A stretch of DNA of 64,000 nucleotides from Geosporobacter ferrireducens (GCF_001750685.1 NZ_CP017269.1:558001-622000); one strand, 5' to 3'; shown: positions 25,233 through 34,996, counted from the stretch's first letter. The notes: generated from the letters alone by a model not told the origin. Made by a program: numbers and translations.

Positions 25233-27194
25233 TTACTTCATGTAATTTTCAATATATTTTTTTGCAGCGGCTTCTATCTGCATTCCCTGATAGATATCAT
25301 TTAAAGCATGGTTGATTCCATCTATATCTAGTTTAAAGTCCTGAAGAACCTTGTAAAACTCTGGATGCTCCTGTTTCAATCCCTTTCTGCCAAGAGTTAT
25401 ACAATATTGATCTTTTGGCAAGATTTGTTTGCTGTCTTTCAAAAATTTGAGTTTATGCGTCCCAAACATCCAATGAGGCTGCCATCCCGTAATTGCAACC
25501 CACTCTTTTTCCTTTATCTTTCTTTCAAGTGCATCTAACATTGATTTCTCATCCCCATAATCTATGGTAAAGCTTAGCCCATATTCGGCAATAATCTGAG
25601 GAAGTACTGCACCTATTGAAGAAGTCCTTTGGATAGAATAAATTGTATTGTCAAATTGCGCAGCATTTTTTCTTAAATCCTCAATTTGGTCAATCGGTAC
25701 ATAATCAGGAACTACAAGTCCGCTTTTACAGCCATGAAGATTAGCACCCATATCTTCCAGATTTTTAGCATGCTTTCTAAAAGATGCTTCTTCAGCAGGC
25801 ATCCAGGGAGCCACCGTAGCATCCACTTTTCCCTCTGCTACACTGCGAAAAAGATCTGCACTGGGTACTTTTATCCCTTCTAAGGCTAACCCTAGCTTCT
25901 TTTTCACAATCTGCTTGAATATTTCCACCTGGATCATATGCTCATCATATTCAGTTTGAGCGATCTTAATAAATCGAAATCGATCTAATTCTTGACTGAT
26001 AACGCCGATTTTTTTTGTATAATCCAGAATTCTCTCATTCATCACTGCGATAGTATCTGCCTGATTTTGTGTCACCGCTGTTACTTCTTGTGCACCTGCA
26101 GCAGTTTCCTCTGAGACAGCTGCGATGTTTTCTATAGCTTTAACAATTCCCTCGCTGGCAATAGATAACTGCTTTGTTTTCTCCAATATCTGAGCTATTT
26201 GATAGTCGATGGTTACTACAGCATTGCTAATCGTACTGAAAGCCTCATCAGTATCTTTAATCGACTGAGCCTGTTCACTTACTGCATTGTTAGCCATTGA
26301 AACTTCATCCACAATCCTCTCAACACTCTGTTTTACCCGATCAATAAGAGATTTCACCTGATTCGTGGAATCTCCCGTATTATTAGCCAGCTTTCTAATT
26401 TCCTCAGCTACAACAGCAAAGCCCTTACCGGCTTCCCCGGCTCTAGCTGCTTCAATCGCTGCATTTAATGCTAATAAATTCGTTTGCTCCGAGATACCCG
26501 ATATGGTATTGACGATGGAGTTGATTTCACCGGCTGCCATTTCTAAATTATGTACCACCACTGAGATCGTTTGAAAATTTTTCACGTTGTTTTCCACAGT
26601 TTGCCTTTGAAAATCCATGGCAGCTTTCCCGTTTTGTATCAATACAATCGTATTATCCGTTTTGTGTTTTATCTCATTTACATCCTGATTGATATCATGA
26701 ATAAAATGACCGGTTTCTGTTGTATTTATATTGATTTCTTCAACCAAATTTGCCACATGGCTATTTCCTTGAGCTACTTCATCTACTGCTTTGACAATAT
26801 CCCTTGAGGAATCCTCTATTGCTTGAACATCTTGATTCAGTGCAATACCGTTAGATTCTACTGTTCTTGCTACACCATAAATATCAGCTATGAGTTTTCT
26901 GAGTATTTTCATTAGCTGATTAAGTGAGTGATCTACCCTTGTCATTTTTTTACTACATTCTATTACAGACGAATAATCAAACTGGAGCAGCTTGTCTGCT
27001 ATAGTCTCCATATGATGAGAATCCGTTTCTCTCCAAAGAGCAAAATATACTATAGAGCATAACAAGGCTTGAACCAAGATGAAAGATGTACCATTTCCCA
27101 ATCCGATTTTCTGTGGCAGCTGGTAGAAATATATACTGTTGATTAAAATAATCGCCATGCAGCTCTCCAGAACTCTTATCACTTTCTTCCTCAA
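25233..27194 (-). CDS. Chemoreceptor with C-terminal cytoplasmic betaine-binding domain
   Basis: 653 residues from TTG 27194 (AAGGAGAAGGGGGATATAA before it). Two membrane helices (about 11-27 and 37-54) have only a ten-residue loop, so there is no outer sensor. A long coiled coil follows, with the MCP signalling tip near 230-270 ([20 protein letters not shown]). Residues 405-653 resemble OpuAC/ProX glycine-betaine binding proteins, with Trp464 (APWMPAE) and Trp565, Trp571, Trp575 (TGWQPHWMF) as candidates for the aromatic cage. By topology this domain is inside the cell. It follows the MIO-less lyase gene past a terminator. Confidence 0.88.
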   Translation of the reverse strand: MRKKVIRVLESCMAIILINSIYFYQLPQKIGLGNGTSFILVQALLCSIVYFALWRETDSHHMETIADKLLQFDYSSVIECSKKMTRVDHSLNQLMKILRKLIADIYGVARTVESNGIALNQDVQAIEDSSRDIVKAVDEVAQGNSHVANLVEEININTTETGHFIHDINQDVNEIKHKTDNTIVLIQNGKAAMDFQRQTVENNVKNFQTISVVVHNLEMAAGEINSIVNTISGISEQTNLLALNAAIEAARAGEAGKGFAVVAEEIRKLANNTGDSTNQVKSLIDRVKQSVERIVDEVSMANNAVSEQAQSIKDTDEAFSTISNAVVTIDYQIAQILEKTKQLSIASEGIVKAIENIAAVSEETAAGAQEVTAVTQNQADTIAVMNERILDYTKKIGVISQELDRFRFIKIAQTEYDEHMIQVEIFKQIVKKKLGLALEGIKVPSADLFRSVAEGKVDATVAPWMPAEEASFRKHAKNLEDMGANLHGCKSGLVVPDYVPIDQIEDLRKNAAQFDNTIYSIQRTSSIGAVLPQIIAEYGLSFTIDYGDEKSMLDALERKIKEKEWVAITGWQPHWMFGTHKLKFLKDSKQILPKDQYCITLGRKGLKQEHPEFYKVLQDFKLDIDGINHALNDIYQGMQIEAAAKKYIENYMK

Positions 27195-27221
27195 ATTATA
27201 TCCCCCTTCTCCTTTGTATTC

Positions 27222-27257
27222 AAAAAGTTCGCAACTTTACCAGCAGCGAACTTTTTT
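27222..27257 (-). terminator. Terminator between the lyase and chemoreceptor genes
   Basis: AAAAAGTTCGC (27222-27232) pairs with GCGAACTTTTT (from 27246), with a U-run on the minus strand. Read-through or a separate promoter must express the chemoreceptor. Confidence 0.85.
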
Positions 27258-27262
27258 ATCTT

Positions 27263-28786
27263 TTATTCAGTCATAGCTTTCTTTACTGCGTCTAACAGCT
27301 TACCGGATTTGATGATTTCATATGCTTTTTGAATGTCTACCGTCAAGTTCCTATCTTTTTCTAAAAAAGGAATTTCTTCACGAACTACATCGTAGGCTGC
27401 TTTTGTCCCCTTTCCTAATCGGGTTGCCTTACGCAAGTCAATGGCTTGAGCAGCATGCATGGCTTCCATACCCAAAATATAACAGATATTATCTACGATT
27501 TTAGCTGTTTTTTGCACCACTATTGGCATATTGCTGGCGTGATCTTCAATTTCTCCTGCTAGAGAATAGTAGTCTACAGTTACTGGGTTAGACAGGTGCC
27601 TTACCTCTGCATCTAAGGATGTAAATGTTTTTTGAATCGTACCATAGGCTATAACACTTGTATCTGCTGGGGTTAGGAATCTAGAAAGTCCCGTAAACTT
27701 AGGGCTACTGAGTTTAATGGTTCTAAAGCAGGCATTCCTTGAAAGATGGCTCAAAGCTAAGCCAAGCATTTCAAATCCAATGGCCAAGGAGGTTACTTCA
27801 TAATTAGAACATGGAAACATCACCTTTTCATCAACCAATACGCAAGGATTGTCATCGGAAGTATTTAGTTGGTAATCCATAAATCGTAATACAAATTCTA
27901 AAGCATCCCTTACAGACCCATGAACATGACAGGAACCCCTAAAACTAAGGGGATCTTGCAGGGTATCATTCACACCCGGCAGCCATAGGTAGCTTCCTTT
28001 AAGGTACTCTCTCACTTTTTTTGCGGAATATGCCTGACCTGGTAAAGGTCTCACTTTATAGGCTGCTTCATTGAGGGGGCTTACATTTCCCTTAAAGCCC
28101 TCTAGAGATAGTGCATACAAAATATCTGCAGTATCGATCAGATCTGCAATATCCTTTAATAATAAGGCTCCTTCTCCTGCAGCAAGGGCATTGGAGCTGA
28201 CGATTGCCAATCCATCCTTGGGACCTAACACAATGGGCTCCAGTCCGGCACGTCTTAACGCTTCAGCAGCAAGCATTCTTTCTCCCTTATAGAAAACTTC
28301 CCCTTCCCCGATCATTGCCAAGCCGATATGGGAGAGACAAGTAATATCTGCTTCGCCGATAGAACCTCTCTCTGGAATCACTGGGTGAATCTCGTGATTT
28401 AGAAAATCCTTATACATGGTAACAATAGCTGGTTGAATCCCTGTACATCCTACCAATAATGTATTTAGTCTGGCTAGAAGAATCGCTCTTACGTTTTCTT
28501 CACTGGCCTCAGGTTTTACAGCTACGCAGTGAGATAAAATCAAATTTCTATTATAGTCTTGATAATATCTGGCCACAACCTGCCGGTCCTTGTTGAGTCC
28601 TACTCCCCTAGTAAAACCATAAACAGGCACATCACTTTCTGCCATCTCAAAGACTAGATTTCTGCCTGCTACAATCCGATCCATTGCTTCTGATGTGATT
28701 TCAACCTCTGCCTTTTCCCGAGCTACCTTCGCCACTTGCTCTATGGTTAACCCGCTTCCTTTAAGAGTTACCTTTTCTTCTGTCAT
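27263..28786 (-). CDS. HutH-family lyase without MIO site, probable ergothionase
   Basis: 507 residues with the histidine ammonia-lyase fold: Tyr56 in VPVYGFTRGVG (HutH: YGINTGFG), SSNALAAGEGALLL, and YSLAGEIEDHASN near 422-434. The MIO cofactor forms from Ala-Ser-Gly in GS-V-GASGDLAPLAH. Here the segment reads GSIGEADITCLSH (141-153): ASGD is replaced by EAD, one residue shorter. MIO cannot form, so deamination of histidine is unlikely. Ergothionase, which removes trimethylamine from ergothioneine, is the known MIO-free member. The partner BCCT carrier and betaine sensor fit. The assignment remains an inference. Confidence 0.68.
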   Translation of the reverse strand: MTEEKVTLKGSGLTIEQVAKVAREKAEVEITSEAMDRIVAGRNLVFEMAESDVPVYGFTRGVGLNKDRQVVARYYQDYNRNLILSHCVAVKPEASEENVRAILLARLNTLLVGCTGIQPAIVTMYKDFLNHEIHPVIPERGSIGEADITCLSHIGLAMIGEGEVFYKGERMLAAEALRRAGLEPIVLGPKDGLAIVSSNALAAGEGALLLKDIADLIDTADILYALSLEGFKGNVSPLNEAAYKVRPLPGQAYSAKKVREYLKGSYLWLPGVNDTLQDPLSFRGSCHVHGSVRDALEFVLRFMDYQLNTSDDNPCVLVDEKVMFPCSNYEVTSLAIGFEMLGLALSHLSRNACFRTIKLSSPKFTGLSRFLTPADTSVIAYGTIQKTFTSLDAEVRHLSNPVTVDYYSLAGEIEDHASNMPIVVQKTAKIVDNICYILGMEAMHAAQAIDLRKATRLGKGTKAAYDVVREEIPFLEKDRNLTVDIQKAYEIIKSGKLLDAVKKAMTE

Positions 28787-28811
28787 ATTCGCACCTCTTT
28801 CCCTTTATCTA

Positions 28812-31079
28812 CTAAACCAAAATGGTTTCTGACTGCTGTCTCTTTTGTTTGCTCTTTAATGCCTTTAGGATTTTTTCTGGTGTTACAGGCAATGATGTTA
28901 CATTGATATCTAAAGCACTATTAATAGCATTTACAATAGCCGGAGCGATGGCACAGGTACTGATCTCCCCTACACTTTTAGCCCCAAATGGACCATGTTC
29001 GTCCCCTTCCTCTATTAAAAGCACCTTTACATCCGGCATATCCGGTGCATTGATCACATGATATTTGCTAAAACTATCTCCAGATATATTTCCCTTATGA
29101 TCTGCTTTGATCTCTTCAGTTAAAGCTAATCCAATTCCCATTTGAATAGCTCCTTGGATCTGCCCTTCAACAAATCCCGGATTAATCGCTTTGCCTATAT
29201 CATGAACCGCCAGCACATCTGTGACGCTTACCAGCCCCGTATAGGTATCTATTTCTACCTCTGCAAAATTTGCTGCATATACTGCGGGGTTCGCAGGAGA
29301 GGTATAGGTATAGGTCTCACTGATATCATCCTGGAATTTTTTCTGTATCTGAATAATCATTTCCCCATAAGTTATTTTCTGATCCTTTTCCCTGTCCTTA
29401 TAAACGGTTCCGTTTTCCATCTTTATGTCTTCCGGTTTGCATGCCCATATTTTTGATGCATAGTGAATAAATTTCCCTTTAACCATCTCTGATACCTTCA
29501 TAGCGCATCCGCCGCAGACGAAGGTCACTCTGCTGGCCTGTGTCCCTGCGATATCAAAAGGACTGACTAAGGTGTCCGCTTCTGGTGCTAAAATCCTATC
29601 TACATCTATATCTAATACTTCTGCAACGATCTGTTTCATCGTTGTAACTGTACCACAGCCCAGATCATGGATGCCTGCGTTGAGGTAGGCCCCTCCATCT
29701 TCTGTCATTCTTAACGACATGGTAATGAAATCTTGATATCCTCCATGATAACCATTTCCATGGGTTGCACAGGCCATTCCTATTCCCCGGACATATCGCC
29801 CTGTATCTTTTGGACGCTGCCATCTTTCCTTCCAGCGAAATGCTTCTCTACCTTTTGTCACGCAGTCAATGGCCCGCGCATTCCCGAGAGCCGGTCCTCC
29901 GGTTGGATCTGCATCATAAGGGTGTACTAGATTTTTTAACCTCAATTCGGTAGGATCCATACTTAATGCCCGTGCAATATTATCCATATGAATTTCTGAT
30001 AAAGCATGAATTTGCGGAGAACCATAACCGCGACATGCGCCGCCGATTGGCGTATTGGTGTACACTACGTCAGCTACATATTTCTGATCTTTGATCCTAT
30101 ATAAGCGAAAAGCCTTCTTTCCCATAGCCATAGAAACTGCATCTCCATTGGTGAAATAAGCCCCCGTATCCACAAGCATATGAATATCCCTTGCTAAAAT
30201 ATTCCCTTCCTGATCTACTGCAGTTTTAATTGTACCGATTGTAGCCGTCCTGGTTCTAGTAGCAAGAATACTTTCTGTACGGTCTAAAGAGAGTTTCACA
30301 GGTGCATCGACAGCTTTTGCTAAGAATGCACAAACAGGCTCAAGTACTGGCTGCCCCTTTCCTCCGAAGGATCCTCCCATGGTGGTTTTGATTACACGAA
30401 CCTTGTTCAAAGGCATATCTAATACCTCAGCTGTAATCAAACGCACTTGAAAAACAACCTGGCAAGGTGTCCAAATTGTAATTTCTCCTCCTGTAGCTGG
30501 TGCAGCAACACAAACATGGGTTTCCATTGCTGCATGATGGACTTTAGGTGTTTCAACTCTATCTTCAAATACCAATTCTGCACGATTTATTATTTCCTCT
30601 GGGATTCCACACTCTATTTCCTTTCTTGAGATGGTATATCCTTTGTCTTTAATTGCTTCTTCCGGGTTTGTAATAACAGGTAAATCTTCATACTCGATTT
30701 CAATCAGCTCTGCAGCCCGCTCAGCGGTATATCTGTCTTTTGCAACGACTGCAGCTACACGGTCTCCAATAAATCTCACATGATCTGTAAACAGTTTCTC
30801 ATCCTCTAGTACCTCTAATCCTACATACCACTTGTGTGAATTATATAGGGTGTTCGGTGAATTCTTATAGGTAAAGACCTTTACAACACCCGCTAAAGCC
30901 TCTGCCTTTGAAGTATCTATTTTTATTATCCGGCCATGAGCGACATCACTTAATACAAGCTTTGCATAAAGCATACCTGGAAGCTGCATATCTCCCGCAT
31001 ATTTCATCTTCCCAGTAACCTTTTCGCTGATATCATGCATGGAGATATCTTTTCCCACATACTTTAAGTTATCTTTCAT
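28812..31079 (-). CDS. Molybdenum hydroxylase large subunit (xanthine dehydrogenase family)
   Basis: 755 residues, the Moco-binding subunit. Visible blocks are GGSFGGKGQPVLEP, ACRGYGSPQIHALSE, GTQASRVTFVCGG and, near the C-terminus, GAKSVGEISTCAIAP, in which the Glu is the catalytic base. It has no in-frame UGA. Substrate cannot be read from the sequence. Because the next gene is the MIO-free lyase, I infer that it acts on an imidazole product such as thiourocanate or urocanate. Xanthine or another purine is the default alternative. It is second to last in the four-gene run. Confidence 0.85.
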   Translation of the reverse strand: MKDNLKYVGKDISMHDISEKVTGKMKYAGDMQLPGMLYAKLVLSDVAHGRIIKIDTSKAEALAGVVKVFTYKNSPNTLYNSHKWYVGLEVLEDEKLFTDHVRFIGDRVAAVVAKDRYTAERAAELIEIEYEDLPVITNPEEAIKDKGYTISRKEIECGIPEEIINRAELVFEDRVETPKVHHAAMETHVCVAAPATGGEITIWTPCQVVFQVRLITAEVLDMPLNKVRVIKTTMGGSFGGKGQPVLEPVCAFLAKAVDAPVKLSLDRTESILATRTRTATIGTIKTAVDQEGNILARDIHMLVDTGAYFTNGDAVSMAMGKKAFRLYRIKDQKYVADVVYTNTPIGGACRGYGSPQIHALSEIHMDNIARALSMDPTELRLKNLVHPYDADPTGGPALGNARAIDCVTKGREAFRWKERWQRPKDTGRYVRGIGMACATHGNGYHGGYQDFITMSLRMTEDGGAYLNAGIHDLGCGTVTTMKQIVAEVLDIDVDRILAPEADTLVSPFDIAGTQASRVTFVCGGCAMKVSEMVKGKFIHYASKIWACKPEDIKMENGTVYKDREKDQKITYGEMIIQIQKKFQDDISETYTYTSPANPAVYAANFAEVEIDTYTGLVSVTDVLAVHDIGKAINPGFVEGQIQGAIQMGIGLALTEEIKADHKGNISGDSFSKYHVINAPDMPDVKVLLIEEGDEHGPFGAKSVGEISTCAIAPAIVNAINSALDINVTSLPVTPEKILKALKSKQKRQQSETILV

Positions 31080-31080
31080 C

Positions 31081-31986
31081 TTACTTCACCTCCTGGAGCA
31101 GGTCGCCGAATAATTTATAAAATACTTCATCGGCTAAGCCTCGTATTGCTTCTCTTTTGTATTCCTGTGAACTTCTTCCTGCAATAGCAGAATCTACTTG
31201 CGCTGTCAAAGCTTCTGCAAAGGAATGGATCAGCTCCAGTGAGACAGTTCTCCCCACCAGAGCTTCTTCTACTATCCTTGATCGGAAAGCCTTAGGTCCT
31301 AAGGCTCCTAAAAAGATTCTCGCTTCCTCAATTCTCTCTTCTGTCTCATCTAGCTTAATAAATGCAGCCATATTTATTTTGGCGATTGTTACTCTTGATC
31401 TGCTGCCAATTTTTCCGAAAGCAGTTCGGCATCGGTTTCCTTGTATTGGAAATGCAATTTCAATAATTGCCTCGTCTTTTTTCAGGCTATTCTTCCCTGA
31501 TCCGATCACAATATCTGCTATATCTTTTATATAGCTTTCTCCCTTTGAACAAATCACTTCTACCTTCGCATCCATGGCCATCAATGCAGGTATGCAGTCT
31601 GCTCCAGCAAAGGCATTGCCTATATTCCCTCCTACAGTGGCTACATTGCGAATCTGTGTAGATCCGATTTGACCTGCAGCTTCTACCAGACATGCAGCAT
31701 ACTGCTGCAGAACAGGACTATTGATGATGTGGATGAAGGTAGTATTGGCCCCCAGCTTAACAAACCCAGCTTCCTCTCGAATATATTCCAAGGATCTAAT
31801 TCCTTTCATATCAATCATTGTACCGGAATAAATCCTATTTTTTCTAAGTTTAATGATCAAATCTGTTCCCCCACTGATTAAGTAGGTATTTGTGTCTGCA
31901 CCCTTTAGCGCAGTAACAAGTTCTGCTACACTGCAAGGGGTTTTCAATAACATTTCCTCCATATGGCAGCATGCCCCCTTCATCAT
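31081..31986 (-). CDS. Molybdenum hydroxylase FAD-binding subunit
   Basis: 301 residues from ATG 31986, overlapping the stop of the iron-sulfur gene as TAATG. ATG 31962, with AAGGGGG upstream, is an equally good alternative. The FAD loops LISGGTDLIIKLR and TVGGNIGNAFAGAD are intact, and IGSRSRVTIAKI is in the C-terminal domain. It passes electrons from the iron-sulfur subunit to NAD or another acceptor. One base separates its stop from the large-subunit gene, implying a single transcript. Confidence 0.88.
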   Translation of the reverse strand: MMKGACCHMEEMLLKTPCSVAELVTALKGADTNTYLISGGTDLIIKLRKNRIYSGTMIDMKGIRSLEYIREEAGFVKLGANTTFIHIINSPVLQQYAACLVEAAGQIGSTQIRNVATVGGNIGNAFAGADCIPALMAMDAKVEVICSKGESYIKDIADIVIGSGKNSLKKDEAIIEIAFPIQGNRCRTAFGKIGSRSRVTIAKINMAAFIKLDETEERIEEARIFLGALGPKAFRSRIVEEALVGRTVSLELIHSFAEALTAQVDSAIAGRSSQEYKREAIRGLADEVFYKLFGDLLQEVK

Positions 31987-32441
31987 TACTTTTTCACTAC
32001 ATCCTTTACAGCTCTTACAATTTTTGTATAGCCCGTACATCTGCACAAGTTTCCTTCAATAGCAATACGGATCTCTTCCTCACTTGGGTTGGAATTTCTC
32101 ATAAGCAGCGCTTTACAGGACATTAACATCCCCGGTGTACAATATCCGCACTGTACAGCTCCATTATCTATAAAAGCTTTTTGCAGTCTGTCTAATTCTC
32201 CATCTTGAGCTAAAGATTCCACCGTTAATATTCTTTTGCCCCTTGCCTGGTATGCCAATATAAGACATGAATTGATAGCTACATCATCCATGATAATGGT
32301 ACAGGCACCGCATTCACCCTCACCACAGCCCTCTTTCGTTCCTGTTAGACCCAGATGATCCCTCAATACATCTATTAACCTAAGTCTTGGGTTTACTTCC
32401 AGCCTATAATCAACCCCATTAATATTTAACTCTAAAGCCAT
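31986..32441 (-). CDS. Molybdenum hydroxylase [2Fe-2S] subunit
   Basis: 151 residues. The plant-type cluster cysteines are in EGCGEGECGACT and its partner near residue 60; the second cluster is in QCGYCTPGM and NLCRCTGYTKI. It relays electrons from the Mo site to FAD. It is the first gene of the operon that also encodes the FAD subunit, the Mo subunit and the lyase, with the shared element 50-80 bp upstream. Confidence 0.93.
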   Translation of the reverse strand: MALELNINGVDYRLEVNPRLRLIDVLRDHLGLTGTKEGCGEGECGACTIIMDDVAINSCLILAYQARGKRILTVESLAQDGELDRLQKAFIDNGAVQCGYCTPGMLMSCKALLMRNSNPSEEEIRIAIEGNLCRCTGYTKIVRAVKDVVKK

Positions 32442-32491
32442 ACTTACTCCTCCTTATGTACAGGTTAGCTATATCCCATCCTAGCTCTATA

Positions 32492-32524
32492 TTTATCTTA
32501 TAGCTATAGCGTCAATAAAAAGTC
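32492..32524 (-). promoter_or_regulatory. Shared 33-bp element upstream of the hydroxylase-lyase operon
   Basis: Plus-strand reading TTTATCTTA (32492-32500), 9 nt, CGTCAATAAAAAGTC (32510-32524). The same two blocks, with one base different, are found at 34582-34614 ahead of the BCCT gene with the identical 9-nt gap. A TAAGAT/TAAAAT hexamer sits at the same place in both on the minus strand and may be the -10. Confidence 0.65.
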
Positions 32525-32741
32525 AAGAAAACAATTGAGGAAAAAAAGATAGAAAAATGTTGCCGGAAGTATGTGACGCATACTAGGTTTATCATATACA
32601 AATTTTTCTTGCCTTTTCATATCAATTAAAAAGTAACTAAAAGAAGAAGAGGTAGACATTCAAGAGGAATACCCACCTCGGCAATTAACATTGAACTTCT
32701 ATATTTCTAACGAATGCCTATTGCACGAAAATTGAATTTAT

Positions 32742-32778
32742 AAATAGGTAAATAAGCGTTTATCTTATTTACCTATTT
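32742..32778 (-). terminator. Terminator after the BCCT gene
   Basis: AAATAGGTAAATAAG (32742-32756) pairs with its exact complement (32764-32778). The region 32525-32741 between this and the shared element has no frame or other feature that I can support. Confidence 0.8.
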
Positions 32779-32784
32779 ACATAA

Positions 32785-34395
32785 TTAATCATTAAGTTCT
32801 GTAATTAATTCAGCGTCAATCTTAGCTGTTTCCGGATAATGAACTACATCATAATTTTCTATCATTACAAACATCTTAACCATAGATACCCCTAATGCAA
32901 CATATATAAATAATACAGGCAATGCTGCTGTCATAGGTAATAATTTTGTAGATTGTATAACTGAAATAGCGCCTTCAGTAGATTGTGTAGTAGCTATTAT
33001 ACTTAAAAATGCAACTGAAGACATGACCAATCCCCAGAATATCTTAATGCTATTTGGTGGTTCAACTTCTGCATTATCACGAATATTTATTGATAAGGAT
33101 GCAACTGTTGAAGTCATAGAGTCACATAGCGTAACTACTGATAAGAATAATGTTATCATGAATGCTATACTAGTAATTAATGGAAGCGGGAAGTTTTTTA
33201 AGAAAGTAAATACAGATGCTTCAAGTCCTTGGTTTTGTATTACGTTCCAAATCTGTCCACCTTGATTTAATTCTAAATGTATTGCATTTGATCCAAATAT
33301 ACCAAACCAAATGACTGCAAATGATGCTGGCACAATTAAGTTCATGAAAATAAATTCTCTAATCGTTCTTCCTTTAGCTATTCTACCTAGGAATAATCCC
33401 ACCATCGGTCCATAAACGATCATCCATATCCAATATATTACAGTCCACCACATTGGCCATTTATCATCTGCGATGGCGCCAAGGTAAGTCATTCTTGTAA
33501 AGAATGTGCTTAAAGATTCACCAAATGCTTCGACAGTGAAAAATAGTGAAAATCTAGTAGCACCAAATACAAATATAAATGCTAACAATCCTATAAACAC
33601 TTTTGCATTCAAATCAGATAATCTTCGGATACCTTTTTGTAAGCCTGTATAACTTGATATAATAAATGTGGTTACGATTACAAAAAGTATTAATCCTCTG
33701 ATGAGATTGTTCGGTTCAAGACCGAATACTGCTTTAAACCCAGCTCCAAATTGTAATGATGCAACTGCTAGTATAGCAGATACAGAAACAGCTATAGCAA
33801 ATAGACAAACATTATCCACCATATCTCCAATCGATTCAAAACTTCTCTTTCCAAAAATTGGATACAATACAGATGAAATTCTAAATGGCAGCTTCATATT
33901 GTATATAGCAAACCCTACAGCTACACCGAATATACAATAATGTGCATAGGATGGGATTCCCCAGTGAATCATACTGACCGATAATGCTGATAGTGCTGCC
34001 TCCGGACTTCCTGCTGCTTGATTTAAGCCGGGTATGGGATTATTTAAATGAAAAATCGGTTCAGCGATTCCCCAGAAAACTATACCCGTTCCGATACCAC
34101 CACAAAGGGATATAGCAAACCAATTCCATCTACTGAGTATAGGTTTAGCCTTCTCTCCACCCAGTTTAATACTTCCATACTTAGACACAAAAAGCCATGC
34201 TAATATTGCAAGATTTGCAAGTGCCATAAGTGAATAAAGCCAACCAAACCAATTATATTGAAAATTAGATATAGCATTTTCAATATTGTAAAAAGTTGTT
34301 GGGCTAATGATTCCCATTAATATTATTCCTATAAATATGATACTCATTGGGATAAAAATAACTTTTCTAATAACATTCATGGTTTCCTTCTTCAT
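32785..34395 (-). CDS. BCCT family betaine/carnitine/choline transporter
   Basis: 536 residues from ATG 34395 (AGGGGG upstream). Twelve membrane segments. The BCCT blocks are GGIGTGIVFWGIAEPIFHL near residue 100 and, near 330, WWTVIYWIWMIVYGPMVG (GRIAKGRTIREF follows). It imports trimethylammonium compounds. The conserved GxG-xG-W motif differs: GTGIVFWG has Thr where sodium-coupled members have Trp or Gly, so the ion use is uncertain. Sharing an upstream element with the lyase operon suggests its substrate is broken down there, ergothioneine being a histidine betaine. Confidence 0.88.
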   Translation of the reverse strand: MKKETMNVIRKVIFIPMSIIFIGIILMGIISPTTFYNIENAISNFQYNWFGWLYSLMALANLAILAWLFVSKYGSIKLGGEKAKPILSRWNWFAISLCGGIGTGIVFWGIAEPIFHLNNPIPGLNQAAGSPEAALSALSVSMIHWGIPSYAHYCIFGVAVGFAIYNMKLPFRISSVLYPIFGKRSFESIGDMVDNVCLFAIAVSVSAILAVASLQFGAGFKAVFGLEPNNLIRGLILFVIVTTFIISSYTGLQKGIRRLSDLNAKVFIGLLAFIFVFGATRFSLFFTVEAFGESLSTFFTRMTYLGAIADDKWPMWWTVIYWIWMIVYGPMVGLFLGRIAKGRTIREFIFMNLIVPASFAVIWFGIFGSNAIHLELNQGGQIWNVIQNQGLEASVFTFLKNFPLPLITSIAFMITLFLSVVTLCDSMTSTVASLSINIRDNAEVEPPNSIKIFWGLVMSSVAFLSIIATTQSTEGAISVIQSTKLLPMTAALPVLFIYVALGVSMVKMFVMIENYDVVHYPETAKIDAELITELND

Positions 34396-34996
34396 ATTCT
34401 CTATACCCCCTATTATAATCATAAGTATCCTTAAATTATCTTTTTCTAATCTTACATTTGTTCTACCCCCTTATTGATGTTGTGTCAAGGATCTGTTCAG
34501 AGATATCATGAGAACTGGATAAATAATAATTAATGATAACGTATTCCTAGCCCATACTCCAATCAGTACCTTAATCATGTTTTTATTTTAACAACGAAAC
34601 GTCAATAAAAAGTCTAATAAATTATAAGAATCTCAATTTTAAAAATATTTTTAAGTAAACCTTAGTAATTCGACCTTGCAATAAAAAAAATAACAAACAA
34701 ATAGATAGGAAAGCATTACAAGATGACAGTCGTCATACACGCACACCTAGTAATCTACTTTAAAATCGATTAGAAAGTACATATATAAATCATCCAAATA
34801 AAAAATACACCAAGTTTTTTATAATATTAAGGAAAGAGCTATAGTCCTAGACCTAGGGCCCTCTCCTAACACATTCAAAATTTGATGTAGATACTAATAA
34901 ACAATGAAATTATTTTTAACAGGATGTCATGAATTCTGGATTCGTATAATATATATTAACACAGATATATTTCATGATAAAAGGGAAGGACAAGCG
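34396..34996. other. 601-bp intergenic region
   Basis: Apart from the shared element at 34582-34614 I find a weak GC-rich hairpin near 34840-34875 (CCTAGACCTAGG core) and a TATAAT-like box near 34950 that may serve the downstream plus-strand gene. No frame over 40 codons with a ribosome site is present. Confidence 0.4.
34582..34614 (-). promoter_or_regulatory. Shared 33-bp element upstream of the BCCT gene
   Basis: TTTATTTTA (34582-34590), 9 nt, CGTCAATAAAAAGTC (34600-34614). See the copy at 32492-32524. It lies about 190 bp upstream of the BCCT start. Confidence 0.65.

Noticed and set aside
27263-28786. Plain histidine ammonia-lyase (hutH) for histidine use
   Set aside because: The Ala-Ser-Gly that forms the MIO cofactor is missing, and no hutU, hutI or hutG is nearby.
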